Shown here: one piece after another, positions 42,554 to 51,771 of the stretch
How the letters are laid out: each line of letters opens with the position of its first letter
Numbering within the stretch: the first letter of the stretch is position 1
DNA from: Candidatus Magnetobacterium casense
Lineage (GTDB): Bacteria > Nitrospirota > Thermodesulfovibrionia > Thermodesulfovibrionales > Magnetobacteriaceae
Assembly: GCF_000714715.1 (NCBI RefSeq)
Contig: NZ_JMFO01000003.1
Location: 186,001 to 250,000 of the forward strand
Direction of reading: 5' to 3'
DNA: 64,000 nucleotides
Position numbers and translations under genes: made by a program
The notes under the pieces: generated by a model
The model's input: only the letters and a program-made list of their open reading frames with translations
What the model was told of the DNA's origin: nothing
Databases searched by the model: none

Positions 42554-43587
42554 ATGGACGGTATAGAGAAATATTACGAAGTGCTTGGAATAACGGCTGG
42601 TGCTTCTGAAAATGAGATAAAGGATGCCTACAGGGATTCAATAAAGGTTTGGCATCCTGACAGGTTTGCTGTAGAAAATGAACGATTAAAGAAGAAATCA
42701 GAAGATAAGACTAAAGAGATAAATGACGCCTATCGGAAAATTTTAGAGCATCGCAAAAACTGTTTTAAACCAAGACAAGAACAAAAGACACCTGGACATT
42801 CCAATAAGGAATCATGTATCTATGACGTGGCTATTGCCGACTACACCAGGGCCATTGAGATAAATCCGCGAAATGCCGTGGCCTACGTTAGTCGTGGTAA
42901 CACATGGTTTAAAACGGATGTTCTGGGTTTTGACTGTAAAAAATCGTGTAACCCCTTGACACTAAACGATTATTCAAAATTGATAGTGTCTACATTTTAA
43001 AATTCTTTGCTATATTAATAAGTTATCATGAAATGTATTATACCATGCCTCACTAATAAAATCAAGTTTTAGTGTCTACGTGTTTACACATTTTCTTTTA
43101 TAAAACCTTATATTTAAAGGAAGTAAGCCTTTTTTTGCGCAGAACATCCGTTAAAAAGGGAGATTACGATAAGGCTATTGCTGACTACACCAGAGGTATT
43201 GAGATAAACCCACTGGATACTGTGGCGTACGTTAACCGTGGGATTGCCTGGGCAATAAAAGGAACCTGTGTCTGGCTCTTTAGCAAAGAGTACTACGATA
43301 GGGCTATCGCTGATCATACCAGGGCTATAGGAATAAATCCAAAGTATGCAGAGGCGTACTATGATCGTGGCGCTGCCTATGATAAAAAAGGAGATTGCGA
43401 CAGGGCTATTGCTGACTACACCAGGGCTATAGAGGTAAATCCAAAATATGCAGAGGCGTACTATTATCGTGGTGCTGTCTACAACAAGAGAGGAGACTAT
43501 GAGATGGGTATCCCTGATTGGAACATGGCTGTAAAACTTGGCTTTGAACTTGCGCGGAAATGCTTCCGACCTGTTGACTACAAGTAG
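42554..43587 (+). pseudogene. DnaJ-TPR protein gene interrupted by a MITE
   Basis: The first frame (42554-43000) encodes a J-domain (about 1-65, with WHPDRF) and the start of a TPR region; the second (from about 43157) continues the TPRs (four units with AIADYTRAIEINP-type helices). Removing the 236-bp insert at 42915-43150 and one copy of its TTAAAA target joins them in frame as ..NTWFKKGDYDKAIADY.., giving 263 residues. J-domain-TPR proteins act as co-chaperones for DnaK. The gene is probably inactivated, though the J-domain fragment could still be made. Confidence 0.8.
42915..43150. mobile_element. 236-bp MITE with 11-bp inverted repeats and TTAAAA target duplication
   Basis: Perfect terminal inverted repeats CGGATGTTCTG (42915-42925) and CAGAACATCCG (43140-43150) bound a non-coding AT-rich element. 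Both sides carry TTAAAA (42909-42914 and 43151-43156), a 6-bp target duplication. Internally, GACACTA..TAGTGTC forms a second hairpin and TAGTGTCTAC occurs twice. No transposase is encoded; the mobilising enzyme must be elsewhere. Confidence 0.8.
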
Positions 43588-43651
43588 GGCAACTCCCCTT
43601 CTTTCGTATGTTCAACTCCATCCACGCTGACACTGTTGCCTTGGCAGAAAC

Positions 43652-46600
43652 TCAGGTCTTTTTCAGTTTTTGTTTGACCATTTTTTTCAGTTCGGCATCG
43701 ACACTCCCTGCGGATAGATGACCATGGCCGGCACACCCCAGCATAAACAAGAGGTCTTCAAGGTCATTGGCATTCCACACGGGCTGTCCTCTCCTGGTGA
43801 GCTTATCAATATACGGGGTGTGATTGGTCAGGAATATATCGAGGTAGGCGTTTGCAGCCACGTCCCAATCCTTAACTTGCCTGGTATTAAGCTCCCAGTC
43901 GAGTACCCAGAGCTTGATGCTGCCATCTTCGCTGGCCGATGCCGCCATCCGGCCATCCCTGCTCATGAACACGGACTGAATGGCGTGCAGGTGTCCCTGG
44001 AAGACTCGCACACACACACCGGATTTAGTATTCCACAGGCGGATCGTGTTATCAAGGCTGCCTGAGAGAATGTAGGCGCCATCAAGGGTCATATGCACAC
44101 AGGTAACCGGTGCAATGTGTCCCTCAAGCGTCTTTACGCACTGGCCCGTGGATATATCCCATACCTTGACGGTCTTGTCCTCGCTGCCCGATACCGCCAC
44201 CTTGCCATCGTGACCGAGATAGACCGACAGTACGTTGCCATAGTGGCCCTGAAACGTATTGAGGCTCTTCATAAACCCTGCTATCTCCCAGCGGTTTATC
44301 CTGTTATCAGCGCCGCCGGATATGGCAAACCTGCCATCCAGACCAAGACTCACGGAGTTTACGGCGCCATTGTGGCCCTCAAATCTCTTTAACTCCCTAC
44401 CCGTGTTGATATCCCAGACCCTCAGGGTGCCATCGCTGCCACATGACAGCGCCAGCCGACCGTCCCTGCTCATGCAAATCCCCCTGATCGGCCCTACGTG
44501 TCCTCTAAATGCGCGCTTTTCACGCTCCCTCGACGTCTCCCATAACCTGATCGTGGAGTCGGCACTGCCGGAGAGAGCAAGCTCGCCATCTGCGCTCAAC
44601 ACCGTACAGAGCACGGACCCCGTATGAGACTTAAAGGTACGTATACAGTACCCCTGCTCTATATCCCATAGTTTCACCGTACCATCGGAGCTGGCCGACA
44701 ACAGGTACTTGCCCCTGTCATCGATAGAGACGGCGTTGACCGCACCCTCATGCTCCTTAAGCGTTGCCCCCTCCCATGCCCCATTGAGTTCGGTACGGGG
44801 GAAGCGGGCATAGAGACCTCTCCATATATTCATGGCCTCGGCGGCACGACTGTATCCCTTCTGCTGTCGTGCTTTTTGGATGTGCAGAGCGGTTTTTGCA
44901 AAGTCACCGAGCATCTGTGCCCTCTGGGCATCAGCCAACTCCTTGCCGTAGAGCATCATCGCCGAAAATGCCGTTTCGCTCTTGAGCACCTGTGACAACA
45001 TCATCGGCGCCTGGTAGGGTTGTCTGTCAGTTTCGATCTGCCATATGTGGATAGTGCCGTCGTTGCTGCCCGATATGGCCATCTTGCCATCCATGCTCAT
45101 ATAGACCGATGATATCCCTTCGTTGTCGGATTCAAAGGTTCTCATGCACCTGCCGGTTGAGACGTCCCACTGTTTGACGGTTTTATCCATGCTCCCGGAC
45201 AGGGCAGTCCTCCCCCCCCAGCTCAGGATAACCGAAGTCACCACGTCAACGTGCTCGGATAAGGTGCTGATGGCGTGCTTTGATGATACGTCCCACAGGA
45301 TTATGGTCTTGTCGGAGCTGCCCGATATCATGGTTTCGCCATCCTGACTGATCGATATGGAGTTGACCGTGGCGGTGTGTCCCTTGAATATGTGTATGCA
45401 GCGCAGGGTATCGACTTCCCAGAGCCTGATGAGGCTATCCTTGCCGGCAGAGAAAACGTTCTTAGGGGTAATGCCTGTCAGGACGGAACAGACGCCGCCC
45501 TTGTGATTGCCAAAGGAGCGAAAGTAATGTCCCGAAGCCAGGTCCCACATCATGGTGGTTCCGTCTTCGCTTCCGGAGAGTGGATGTTTGGCGTCCTTGT
45601 CTATGTGTACGCTCATCACCGGGCCGTTGTGTCCTTTGAGCGTGTGCAGGCAGGAACCGGTGGAGGCGTCCCAGACGCGGACGGTCTTGTCAACCCCCCC
45701 GGAGATGACATAGCGTGCATCGGGTGTGAGATAGGCCGCGGTCACGGCCCCCAAGTGGCCAAAGAATACCTGCAAGCACTCCCCCGTTTTCGTATTCCAG
45801 AGCTTGAGGAGTGAGTCACCACTGGCAGAGAGTCCGATACTGCCGTCATTGTTCAGACACACGGCGGTTACGGCATCGTCGTGTTCGCTGATGGTACTTA
45901 GCAACCGTCTTGAGTTGCCGAGACGCTCCTCGGCCTCGGTATAGGCAGCCCTGACATCGTCCCTTTGGAGATACACACCACCAAGGTCTGATAACACACG
46001 GATGGCAGCACTGCAGTCATCACGCTCCAGATGCACCTGGGCAAGCAGATAGTTCCCCCTCCAGTCATCCACGTGTGACCTCTGTACCTCTTCCATTTCC
46101 TTGATGAGATTGTTGTCGGAGACCTTTGCGTTGCGCCACATGGACAGGCCAAGGTTGTACGTGGACTCCGGGTGATGTGGTTCGAGCTTGACGGCTTCAA
46201 TCCAGAGTCGTTCTGCCTCGTCGTCCCTGCCAAGGTCAAGCAGTGACACGGCCCTGTTGTTGAGGCTGTCTGCCGTGGCCTTGCTGATGACGGGTGTTGG
46301 ACGCATATACTCCATCCCGGTGACTTCCCTGTATATGCCGATCAAAGTCTGTGCTATTTCGGCCATGCTGTCGGGACGCTTAAAGATGTCTTCCTCAAAG
46401 CACCTTCCCAGGAGCCTTGCAATCTGTGAGGGCATAGGGGGCAGTTCTTCTTTGTGTGTGCCGTCGTCAAGGTACATCTTCAGGACTTCCCCTGCGATTG
46501 TCCCGGAGGGCCACGTCACTTCCCCGGTAAACATCACAAGAATGGATACGGCCCACGACCATATATCGGTCTTGATAGTGAGGCGGTCACGGTTGGCCTG

Positions 46601-47479
46601 TTCCGGAGAACAGTAAGCGGGAGTCATGCCGCCAGTGCTCTTTACGGAGCTTAGGGTAAAGCTGGCGTCAATGCCTTCCTCGAAGTTTGACATGGCCTTG
46701 GCAAGGCCAAAATCCGTCACCTTTGCAACACCTTCTGTTGTCATCATCAGATTAGCCGGTTTGACGTCCTGATGTATCAGTCCCTTGTCGTGGGCATACT
46801 GCAGGCCCCAGGCAAACTGTATCGCAATGTCTATCATCTTATCCAGTTCCGTGAGTCTGCCCGTTGCAATCCAGTCGTTGAGACTACCACCCTCTATGTA
46901 CTCTGCAAAGACCCTCGGGATGGCATCAATTTCACGCACGTAGTAGCAACTGACAATGTTTGGGTGCAGGCCGAGATTCACCCAAGTCTCTGCCTCTTGC
47001 TCAAAGCTGATGGCGCCTGGTGCCTTTTTTGGTTCGACGGATTTTTCAAGCGCTGCAGCGAGCGATTTTCCCCGCGTGCTGGCGGATGATTTTTCAGGCA
47101 TGGTAGCGGCTGACCGTTCAGGAGTGTTTGCCTTTTTAGGCTTGGAGAGCTTTGGGCTTTTCACGGCCAGGTCAACATTCCAGCCACGGTGATGCACCTT
47201 GTACACCGTCCCCATGCCACCCTCTCCCAGGATGCCGGTCACCTCATAGAGGTCCATTATGACATCACCCGTTATCCATTGCCCGGGCATACGTTGTTCC
47301 CCTACCATGTTACTCCAGGCCGCTGCCCCCCTGGCTCCGGAAACGTTACCGATACCTGTTGGGGTTATTACAAAGCTATTGCCACACTTCTTACAGCGCG
47401 CCTTCTTGCCCGCATTTTTTGATGACACATTGTATCTGGTACCACAATGATTGCATTCTGTCAGCAGAGTTGGTTCCAT
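43652..47479 (-). CDS. Ser/Thr protein kinase with zinc ribbon, TPR and 14 WD40 repeats
   Basis: The product is 1275 residues. A zinc ribbon (Cys9, 12, 29, 32) starts it, then a PknB-type kinase (about 75-390): GEGGMGTVY loop, AVKSP Lys, HQDVKPANL catalytic loop (His-Gln-Asp instead of HRD) and DFGLAK. TPR-like helices cover about 400-530. Fourteen WD40 units follow in two blocks of seven (about 540-830 and 910-1210), separated by a helical insert, so two seven-bladed propellers. No membrane helix. It probably scaffolds a signalling complex. It is divergent from the Uma2 gene. Confidence 0.88.
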   Translation of the reverse strand: MEPTLLTECNHCGTRYNVSSKNAGKKARCKKCGNSFVITPTGIGNVSGARGAAAWSNMVGEQRMPGQWITGDVIMDLYEVTGILGEGGMGTVYKVHHRGWNVDLAVKSPKLSKPKKANTPERSAATMPEKSSASTRGKSLAAALEKSVEPKKAPGAISFEQEAETWVNLGLHPNIVSCYYVREIDAIPRVFAEYIEGGSLNDWIATGRLTELDKMIDIAIQFAWGLQYAHDKGLIHQDVKPANLMMTTEGVAKVTDFGLAKAMSNFEEGIDASFTLSSVKSTGGMTPAYCSPEQANRDRLTIKTDIWSWAVSILVMFTGEVTWPSGTIAGEVLKMYLDDGTHKEELPPMPSQIARLLGRCFEEDIFKRPDSMAEIAQTLIGIYREVTGMEYMRPTPVISKATADSLNNRAVSLLDLGRDDEAERLWIEAVKLEPHHPESTYNLGLSMWRNAKVSDNNLIKEMEEVQRSHVDDWRGNYLLAQVHLERDDCSAAIRVLSDLGGVYLQRDDVRAAYTEAEERLGNSRRLLSTISEHDDAVTAVCLNNDGSIGLSASGDSLLKLWNTKTGECLQVFFGHLGAVTAAYLTPDARYVISGGVDKTVRVWDASTGSCLHTLKGHNGPVMSVHIDKDAKHPLSGSEDGTTMMWDLASGHYFRSFGNHKGGVCSVLTGITPKNVFSAGKDSLIRLWEVDTLRCIHIFKGHTATVNSISISQDGETMISGSSDKTIILWDVSSKHAISTLSEHVDVVTSVILSWGGRTALSGSMDKTVKQWDVSTGRCMRTFESDNEGISSVYMSMDGKMAISGSNDGTIHIWQIETDRQPYQAPMMLSQVLKSETAFSAMMLYGKELADAQRAQMLGDFAKTALHIQKARQQKGYSRAAEAMNIWRGLYARFPRTELNGAWEGATLKEHEGAVNAVSIDDRGKYLLSASSDGTVKLWDIEQGYCIRTFKSHTGSVLCTVLSADGELALSGSADSTIRLWETSREREKRAFRGHVGPIRGICMSRDGRLALSCGSDGTLRVWDINTGRELKRFEGHNGAVNSVSLGLDGRFAISGGADNRINRWEIAGFMKSLNTFQGHYGNVLSVYLGHDGKVAVSGSEDKTVKVWDISTGQCVKTLEGHIAPVTCVHMTLDGAYILSGSLDNTIRLWNTKSGVCVRVFQGHLHAIQSVFMSRDGRMAASASEDGSIKLWVLDWELNTRQVKDWDVAANAYLDIFLTNHTPYIDKLTRRGQPVWNANDLEDLLFMLGCAGHGHLSAGSVDAELKKMVKQKLKKT

Positions 47480-47559
47480 GTAATCCTACGCTTTTTTTTT
47501 AACATTTCTTACACACATTTGTCTACACTTTTTTTGTCTGCAGCATGTGAGTAAAATGT

Positions 47560-47565
47560 TATACT
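47560..47565 (+). promoter_or_regulatory. -10 element of the Uma2 gene, apparently leaderless
   Basis: TATACT (47560-47565) lies only 6 bases before the ATG at 47572. The start point would be at or beside the ATG. A TTGTCT (47534-47539) is 20 bases upstream of it. Confidence 0.4.
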
Positions 47566-47571
47566 ACAGGT

Positions 47572-48105
47572 ATGAATACGCAGACATTAGAAAGAGACTT
47601 TGATTTAACTGAAATCATCAATGGGGTGGAAGTCATGGGGCCTAGTCCGTTTAGAAAGCACCAGAACATTAGCAAAAACATATATGACATAATAAATCCG
47701 TATGTTAAGAAAAACAAGCTGGGGGTGGTGTATTACTCACCGCTTGATGTGATACTGGAAGAAAGACGGCAAAAACTACAGCCTGATATTCTATTTATCA
47801 GGAAAGAGAATATGGCAATAGCCCAAGATTTTATAAGAGGCGTGCCGGACATGGTTTGTGAGATTATCTCTAAAGGCTCTCATGCTAAAGACACACTTAC
47901 CAAGAAAAGAATTTACGAAAAATTTAGAGTCCCTGAATATTGGATAGTCCTACCTGAGCTTGAAACTGTTGAGATACTGATCATCGAAGGGGCCGCTTAC
48001 GAGCTTTTTTCAGCAGCCGAGGGAGAGGGGGTATTCAAGTCCAAGGTCATTGAAGGGCTGGAGACAGACGTTAGGGACGTGTTTGTGGACTTTTCTTTCG
48101 AGTAG
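47572..48105 (+). CDS. Uma2-family (DUF820) endonuclease-like protein
   Basis: The product is 177 residues. The PDDEXK-type core includes LQPDILFIRKEN (about 82-93), VCEIISKGSHAKD with the catalytic Glu (about 107-119) and the Lys in TLTKKRIYEKFRVPEYWIVLP-like segment (about 120-140). The family is abundant in cyanobacteria and other phyla, often in many copies; biological role unknown. No clear ribosome site is present and the promoter -10 lies just before the ATG. Confidence 0.85.
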   Translation: MNTQTLERDFDLTEIINGVEVMGPSPFRKHQNISKNIYDIINPYVKKNKLGVVYYSPLDVILEERRQKLQPDILFIRKENMAIAQDFIRGVPDMVCEIISKGSHAKDTLTKKRIYEKFRVPEYWIVLPELETVEILIIEGAAYELFSAAEGEGVFKSKVIEGLETDVRDVFVDFSFE

Positions 48106-48156
48106 ATAGATTAAGGGGAAGGAGTGTCACCCCCCTCCCCACTTTTAGCTTTATCG

Positions 48157-50665
48157 CTATTGAATCACCCAGTCACCGTTAAGTCCTTGTGTCATAAAGC
48201 CGCTTGACTTGATCGAGGCGCCATCCATAAACCAGACAAACATGGCACCGGTATCTTTGTATTGCCATAACATATCGGCCTTACCGTCGCCGTTGAAATC
48301 CCCCACGGCAGATATCTCCCAGTCCACAGACATCCCCTTGAGTACGAAGTCACCCGATGCTATCTTGCTGCCATCCATGAACCAGATAAAGATATCCCCG
48401 CTGTCGATGTTTTGCAGCAGGATATCGACCTTGCCGTCGCCGTCAAAGTCGGCCACTGCCCTGATCTTCCACTGCTCCGGGAGGCTATGAATGACGTACC
48501 CACCACCCGTGATTGAGGCACCATCCATCAGCCAGAGATAGATATCCCCCGTAGGTATGTATCTGAAGAGGAGATCGGCCTTGCCGTCACCGTTAAAGTC
48601 GCCCGCGCCTGCAACCATCCAAGTTGATCCCATGCTATTGACCACATACTTACCCGACGCAATATTGCCGCCATCCATAAACCAGATAACAAGCGCCCCA
48701 TTGCCCGAGTGTTGCAGCAAGATATCGGCCTTGCCATCGCCGTTAAAATCAGCTACCGAATTAATCTTCCACGCCGGATCGACATGCGTTGCCGCATAAT
48801 GGCCGGTGTGATTTAATCCGTTTATAAGCCAGATGGCAAAATCGGTTGTTGCGGAATTCTCAAAGACGATGTCGCTCTTGCCATCCCCGTCAAAGTCGTA
48901 TGTTACGGTGCCTGTGCCAATCTTATCCAACTGCACCGTGACAGCCTTGTCGGTGGTCATCTCAACCACGCAATCGTTGCTGCCGGTGATGAACTTGCAA
49001 TCCGTCCAGCTTTTTATCGTCGAACCGGCCGACGCAACTGCATTAATGGTGACCAACTTACCTGAGTCAAACGATACCGTGCCGGTCTTGCCATTCCATG
49101 AGAGGGTGCCTGGGGAGGAGGTCACCGTGCCATCGCCCGTTCCCTGTTTTGTCACCGTGAGGGTCATCTTGTCTGGAGCAGGGGTGGGCGTGGGGGTCGC
49201 TGTTGGCGTCAGAGCCAAAGTAAACGTTGCTATCACCCCTCTGGCCGCTGACATTGTCACCATGCAGGTTGAACTCGCCCTGGTGCAACTACCTCCCCAA
49301 CCGGTAAAGGTTGAACCTGCGTCAGATTTTGCCGTTAGAGTAACTGATGAATCTGAGATATAGTTAGCCGTGCAGGTGTTTCCACAATTGATCTTGCCGT
49401 CTGAACTCGTCACTGACCCGCTGCCTGTGCCAGACTTCGAAACCGATAGACCAAACAATACCTGTCCTGCCCGTACCGGCCAAACATATAAGTAACTATA
49501 TTTGGGGTAGACTGCCACATTACCCGATTTTGGTATATCAACAACCCATGCGCTATCATAGGCATCGCCACTTTCTGCCGTAGATGACCAATAATATTCA
49601 CCTACCGGAGCGACTAAAAAAGGATTATCTGAGGGAAGTGATGGCTTCTCCGTTGCCCGATCAATCAGGCTAATCAGCTCTTTTCTATTTGGCAGTCGCC
49701 AGTCGCTATAACCAAGATATTGGGCTGTATTAATGCACTTTATATAATCAAGTGCCCCTTGCCAGGTCTTGGTTCCACCCATGCAACGTTCTGCACCTCC
49801 AGCTATTGATGGCGTAGTAGCGTTTTTGCTCCAAACCAGACCTGTAAGATTGTCTGTAACCGTTTGATTGCCGTTATCATTAAACCTGGGGTTAGGCCAA
49901 GCCACACCCTTCTGTAGCGCACCATCATCACCGGCAGCGTAGGAGACAATTTGACCGGTGGCCCAGATAGCCGCATTATTATATGCCCCGGACTGTCCGG
50001 AACGTACCGGCCACACGCTATCAATACTGGAGGTCTTAGCTTCGAGCTTTATTGTTCCACTGAACATGATAACAACCCACGCGTAGTCCTTATTAACTGA
50101 ACATGATAACAACCCACGCGTAGTCCTTATTAATGGAATAAGATGTAGATGACCAATAGTTGTACATGTTTACACCTGTGAAGCCTTGTGTTTTTAACCA
50201 TGCCGATGAATCAGTTACTCCCAGGTTTGAGAGGCTTTCAAGTTCGTTAATGTTTGGCAGTCGCCAGTCGCTGTAGCCGGCGTATTTGGCAACGTTGAGG
50301 CAAGTTATGTAATCAAGTGCCTCTTGCCAGGTCTTGTATTTTTTAGCTGTACAAAGACCCAACCCCGCTGTGCCGGCATCTGTTGTCCAGACCAGTCCCG
50401 TAAGGTTGTCTGTAATCGTCATGTCACCATATGTGAATCGAGGATTGGGCCAGGCCACACCTGTCCGGATTGCTCCGTCATCGCCGTCGGCATCGCTCGT
50501 TGCCTGACCAGTTTGAGGCAGATTGACTGTACTGGCATAGACGGCGCCGTTAATACACATAGCTCCAATCACTACGAACAACGCCAGCATAAGCAACGTC
50601 CTTATACCTGGCGTATTGCAGTTTTGGATATCCCTTATCGTTGGGTTGTTGCTTTGTCCAAACAT
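48157..50665 (-). pseudogene. secreted DUF1566 / FG-GAP (VCBS) repeat protein, broken by 37-bp duplication
   Basis: Two frames (50665-50093 and 50112-48157) form one gene if one 37-bp unit at 50061-50134 is removed, giving 823 residues. ATG 50665 has GGAGG 8 bases upstream and a signal peptide follows (about 20-45). Two DUF1566 (Lcl-type) domains with WRLPN and YYWSS/NYWSS motifs come next, then beta-sandwich repeats with Thr/Pro linker, and five FG-GAP/VCBS units (DFNGDGKADI type, Ca-binding). It is likely an extracellular or surface adhesive protein. The duplication truncates it after the first DUF1566 part. Confidence 0.8.
50061..50134. repeat. 37-bp tandem direct duplication
   Basis: TGAACATGATAACAACCCAC and the following 17 bases (50061-50097) are repeated head-to-tail at 50098-50133, up to the mismatch at the end. 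As 37 is not a multiple of 3 the gene is shifted out of frame. Confidence 0.85.
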
Positions 50666-50905
50666 CAAAATATCCTCCAAAAACATTCTTGTTTCATGCA
50701 GCACCAGTGAAACTGGCATCTGCATAGTTAAAAATATTATAGCTCCGGATAAATGGAAAAATATATCGCCAGGACGACAAATCAAAGAATATTTTTGCTG
50801 TAAAAAAATCCCGTTTAGTTTCCGAAAATCCGGGTTAAACCTGGTAGCGGAAAAGATGGGTTGAAAGACAGACTTAAAGATCGAATCGCTGTTGTCTCTT
50901 GTCCG

Positions 50906-51766
50906 TTACAAGGACTTCTCCATCAGCACAAAGACAAACACCGTCATGCTTATATAACCATTTGCGTTAAAGAACGCTACATTGATCCTGGTCAAGTCAT
51001 CCTTGCTGATGATCGAGTGTTCATACCAGAAGAACAGCGCCACGCCAACCATGCCAGCATAGTATACAATGCCCAGGTCAAAGACGCCCCCCGTGAGCAC
51101 CAACAGCATCCACGACAGGACGTGAAACCCCCTGGCAATACTCAGGGCAGCACGCACACCAAATCGTTGAGGTATGGAGTACAGGCCGTGCGACCTGTCA
51201 AAGTCCCTGTCCTGCAGGCCATAGATGGTATCAAAGCCCGCAAGCCAGAAGATAACGGCAGCAACAAGGGGCAGTATCTGATATGAGAAGTTGCCTCTTA
51301 TGGCAATCCATGCCCCCAGAGGCGCCAACGCAATGGCCACCCCAAGGACAAGATGACACACCCACGTAAACCGCTTTGTGTAGGAGTAGAAAAATATAAT
51401 CCCTATGGCCAACGGTGCCAGCTTAAAACACAGGGGGTTTAACATGTATGCCGCAATAAAAAACACCGCCGTCGATACAACAACAAACAACCTGGCATCC
51501 GTGACGCTGATGGTACCGGCGGGTAGTTCCCGGGAGCTTGTGCGCGGATTGAGGGCATCTATCTTTCTATCGACGATCCTGTTGAGTCCCATGGCAGCGG
51601 AGCGAGCACCGACCATGGCAACGGCTATCCACAGCCCCTGCCTCAAGGACGGTAATCCATTGGCCGCCAGTATGGCCGCAGTAAAGGCAAACGGCAGTGC
51701 AAAGATACTGTGTGAGAACTTTATCATCCTCAGATAGGTGCTTACTTTATTGAACGCCGTTGCCAT
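50906..51766 (-). CDS. UbiA-family aromatic prenyltransferase (UbiA/MqnP type)
   Basis: The product is 286 residues with about eight to nine membrane helices. The two Asp-rich motifs are NRIVDRKID (62-70) and DTIYGLQDRDFD (about 180-191), which bind polyprenyl diphosphate through Mg. RTSSRELPAG fits 4-hydroxybenzoate or MqnP-type prenyltransferases. It likely acts in quinone synthesis; in this kind of organism menaquinone by the futalosine route (MqnP) is plausible but undecided. It starts 5 bases after the triple-GAF gene. Confidence 0.85.
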   Translation of the reverse strand: MATAFNKVSTYLRMIKFSHSIFALPFAFTAAILAANGLPSLRQGLWIAVAMVGARSAAMGLNRIVDRKIDALNPRTSSRELPAGTISVTDARLFVVVSTAVFFIAAYMLNPLCFKLAPLAIGIIFFYSYTKRFTWVCHLVLGVAIALAPLGAWIAIRGNFSYQILPLVAAVIFWLAGFDTIYGLQDRDFDRSHGLYSIPQRFGVRAALSIARGFHVLSWMLLVLTGGVFDLGIVYYAGMVGVALFFWYEHSIISKDDLTRINVAFFNANGYISMTVFVFVLMEKSL

Positions 51767-51771
51767 TGTGA

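Noticed and set aside
43900-45900. Array-like periodic DNA (about 126-base period) that could suggest a repeat array
   Set aside because: It is the WD40 repeats of the kinase at protein level; the DNA units are too diverged for a CRISPR or satellite.
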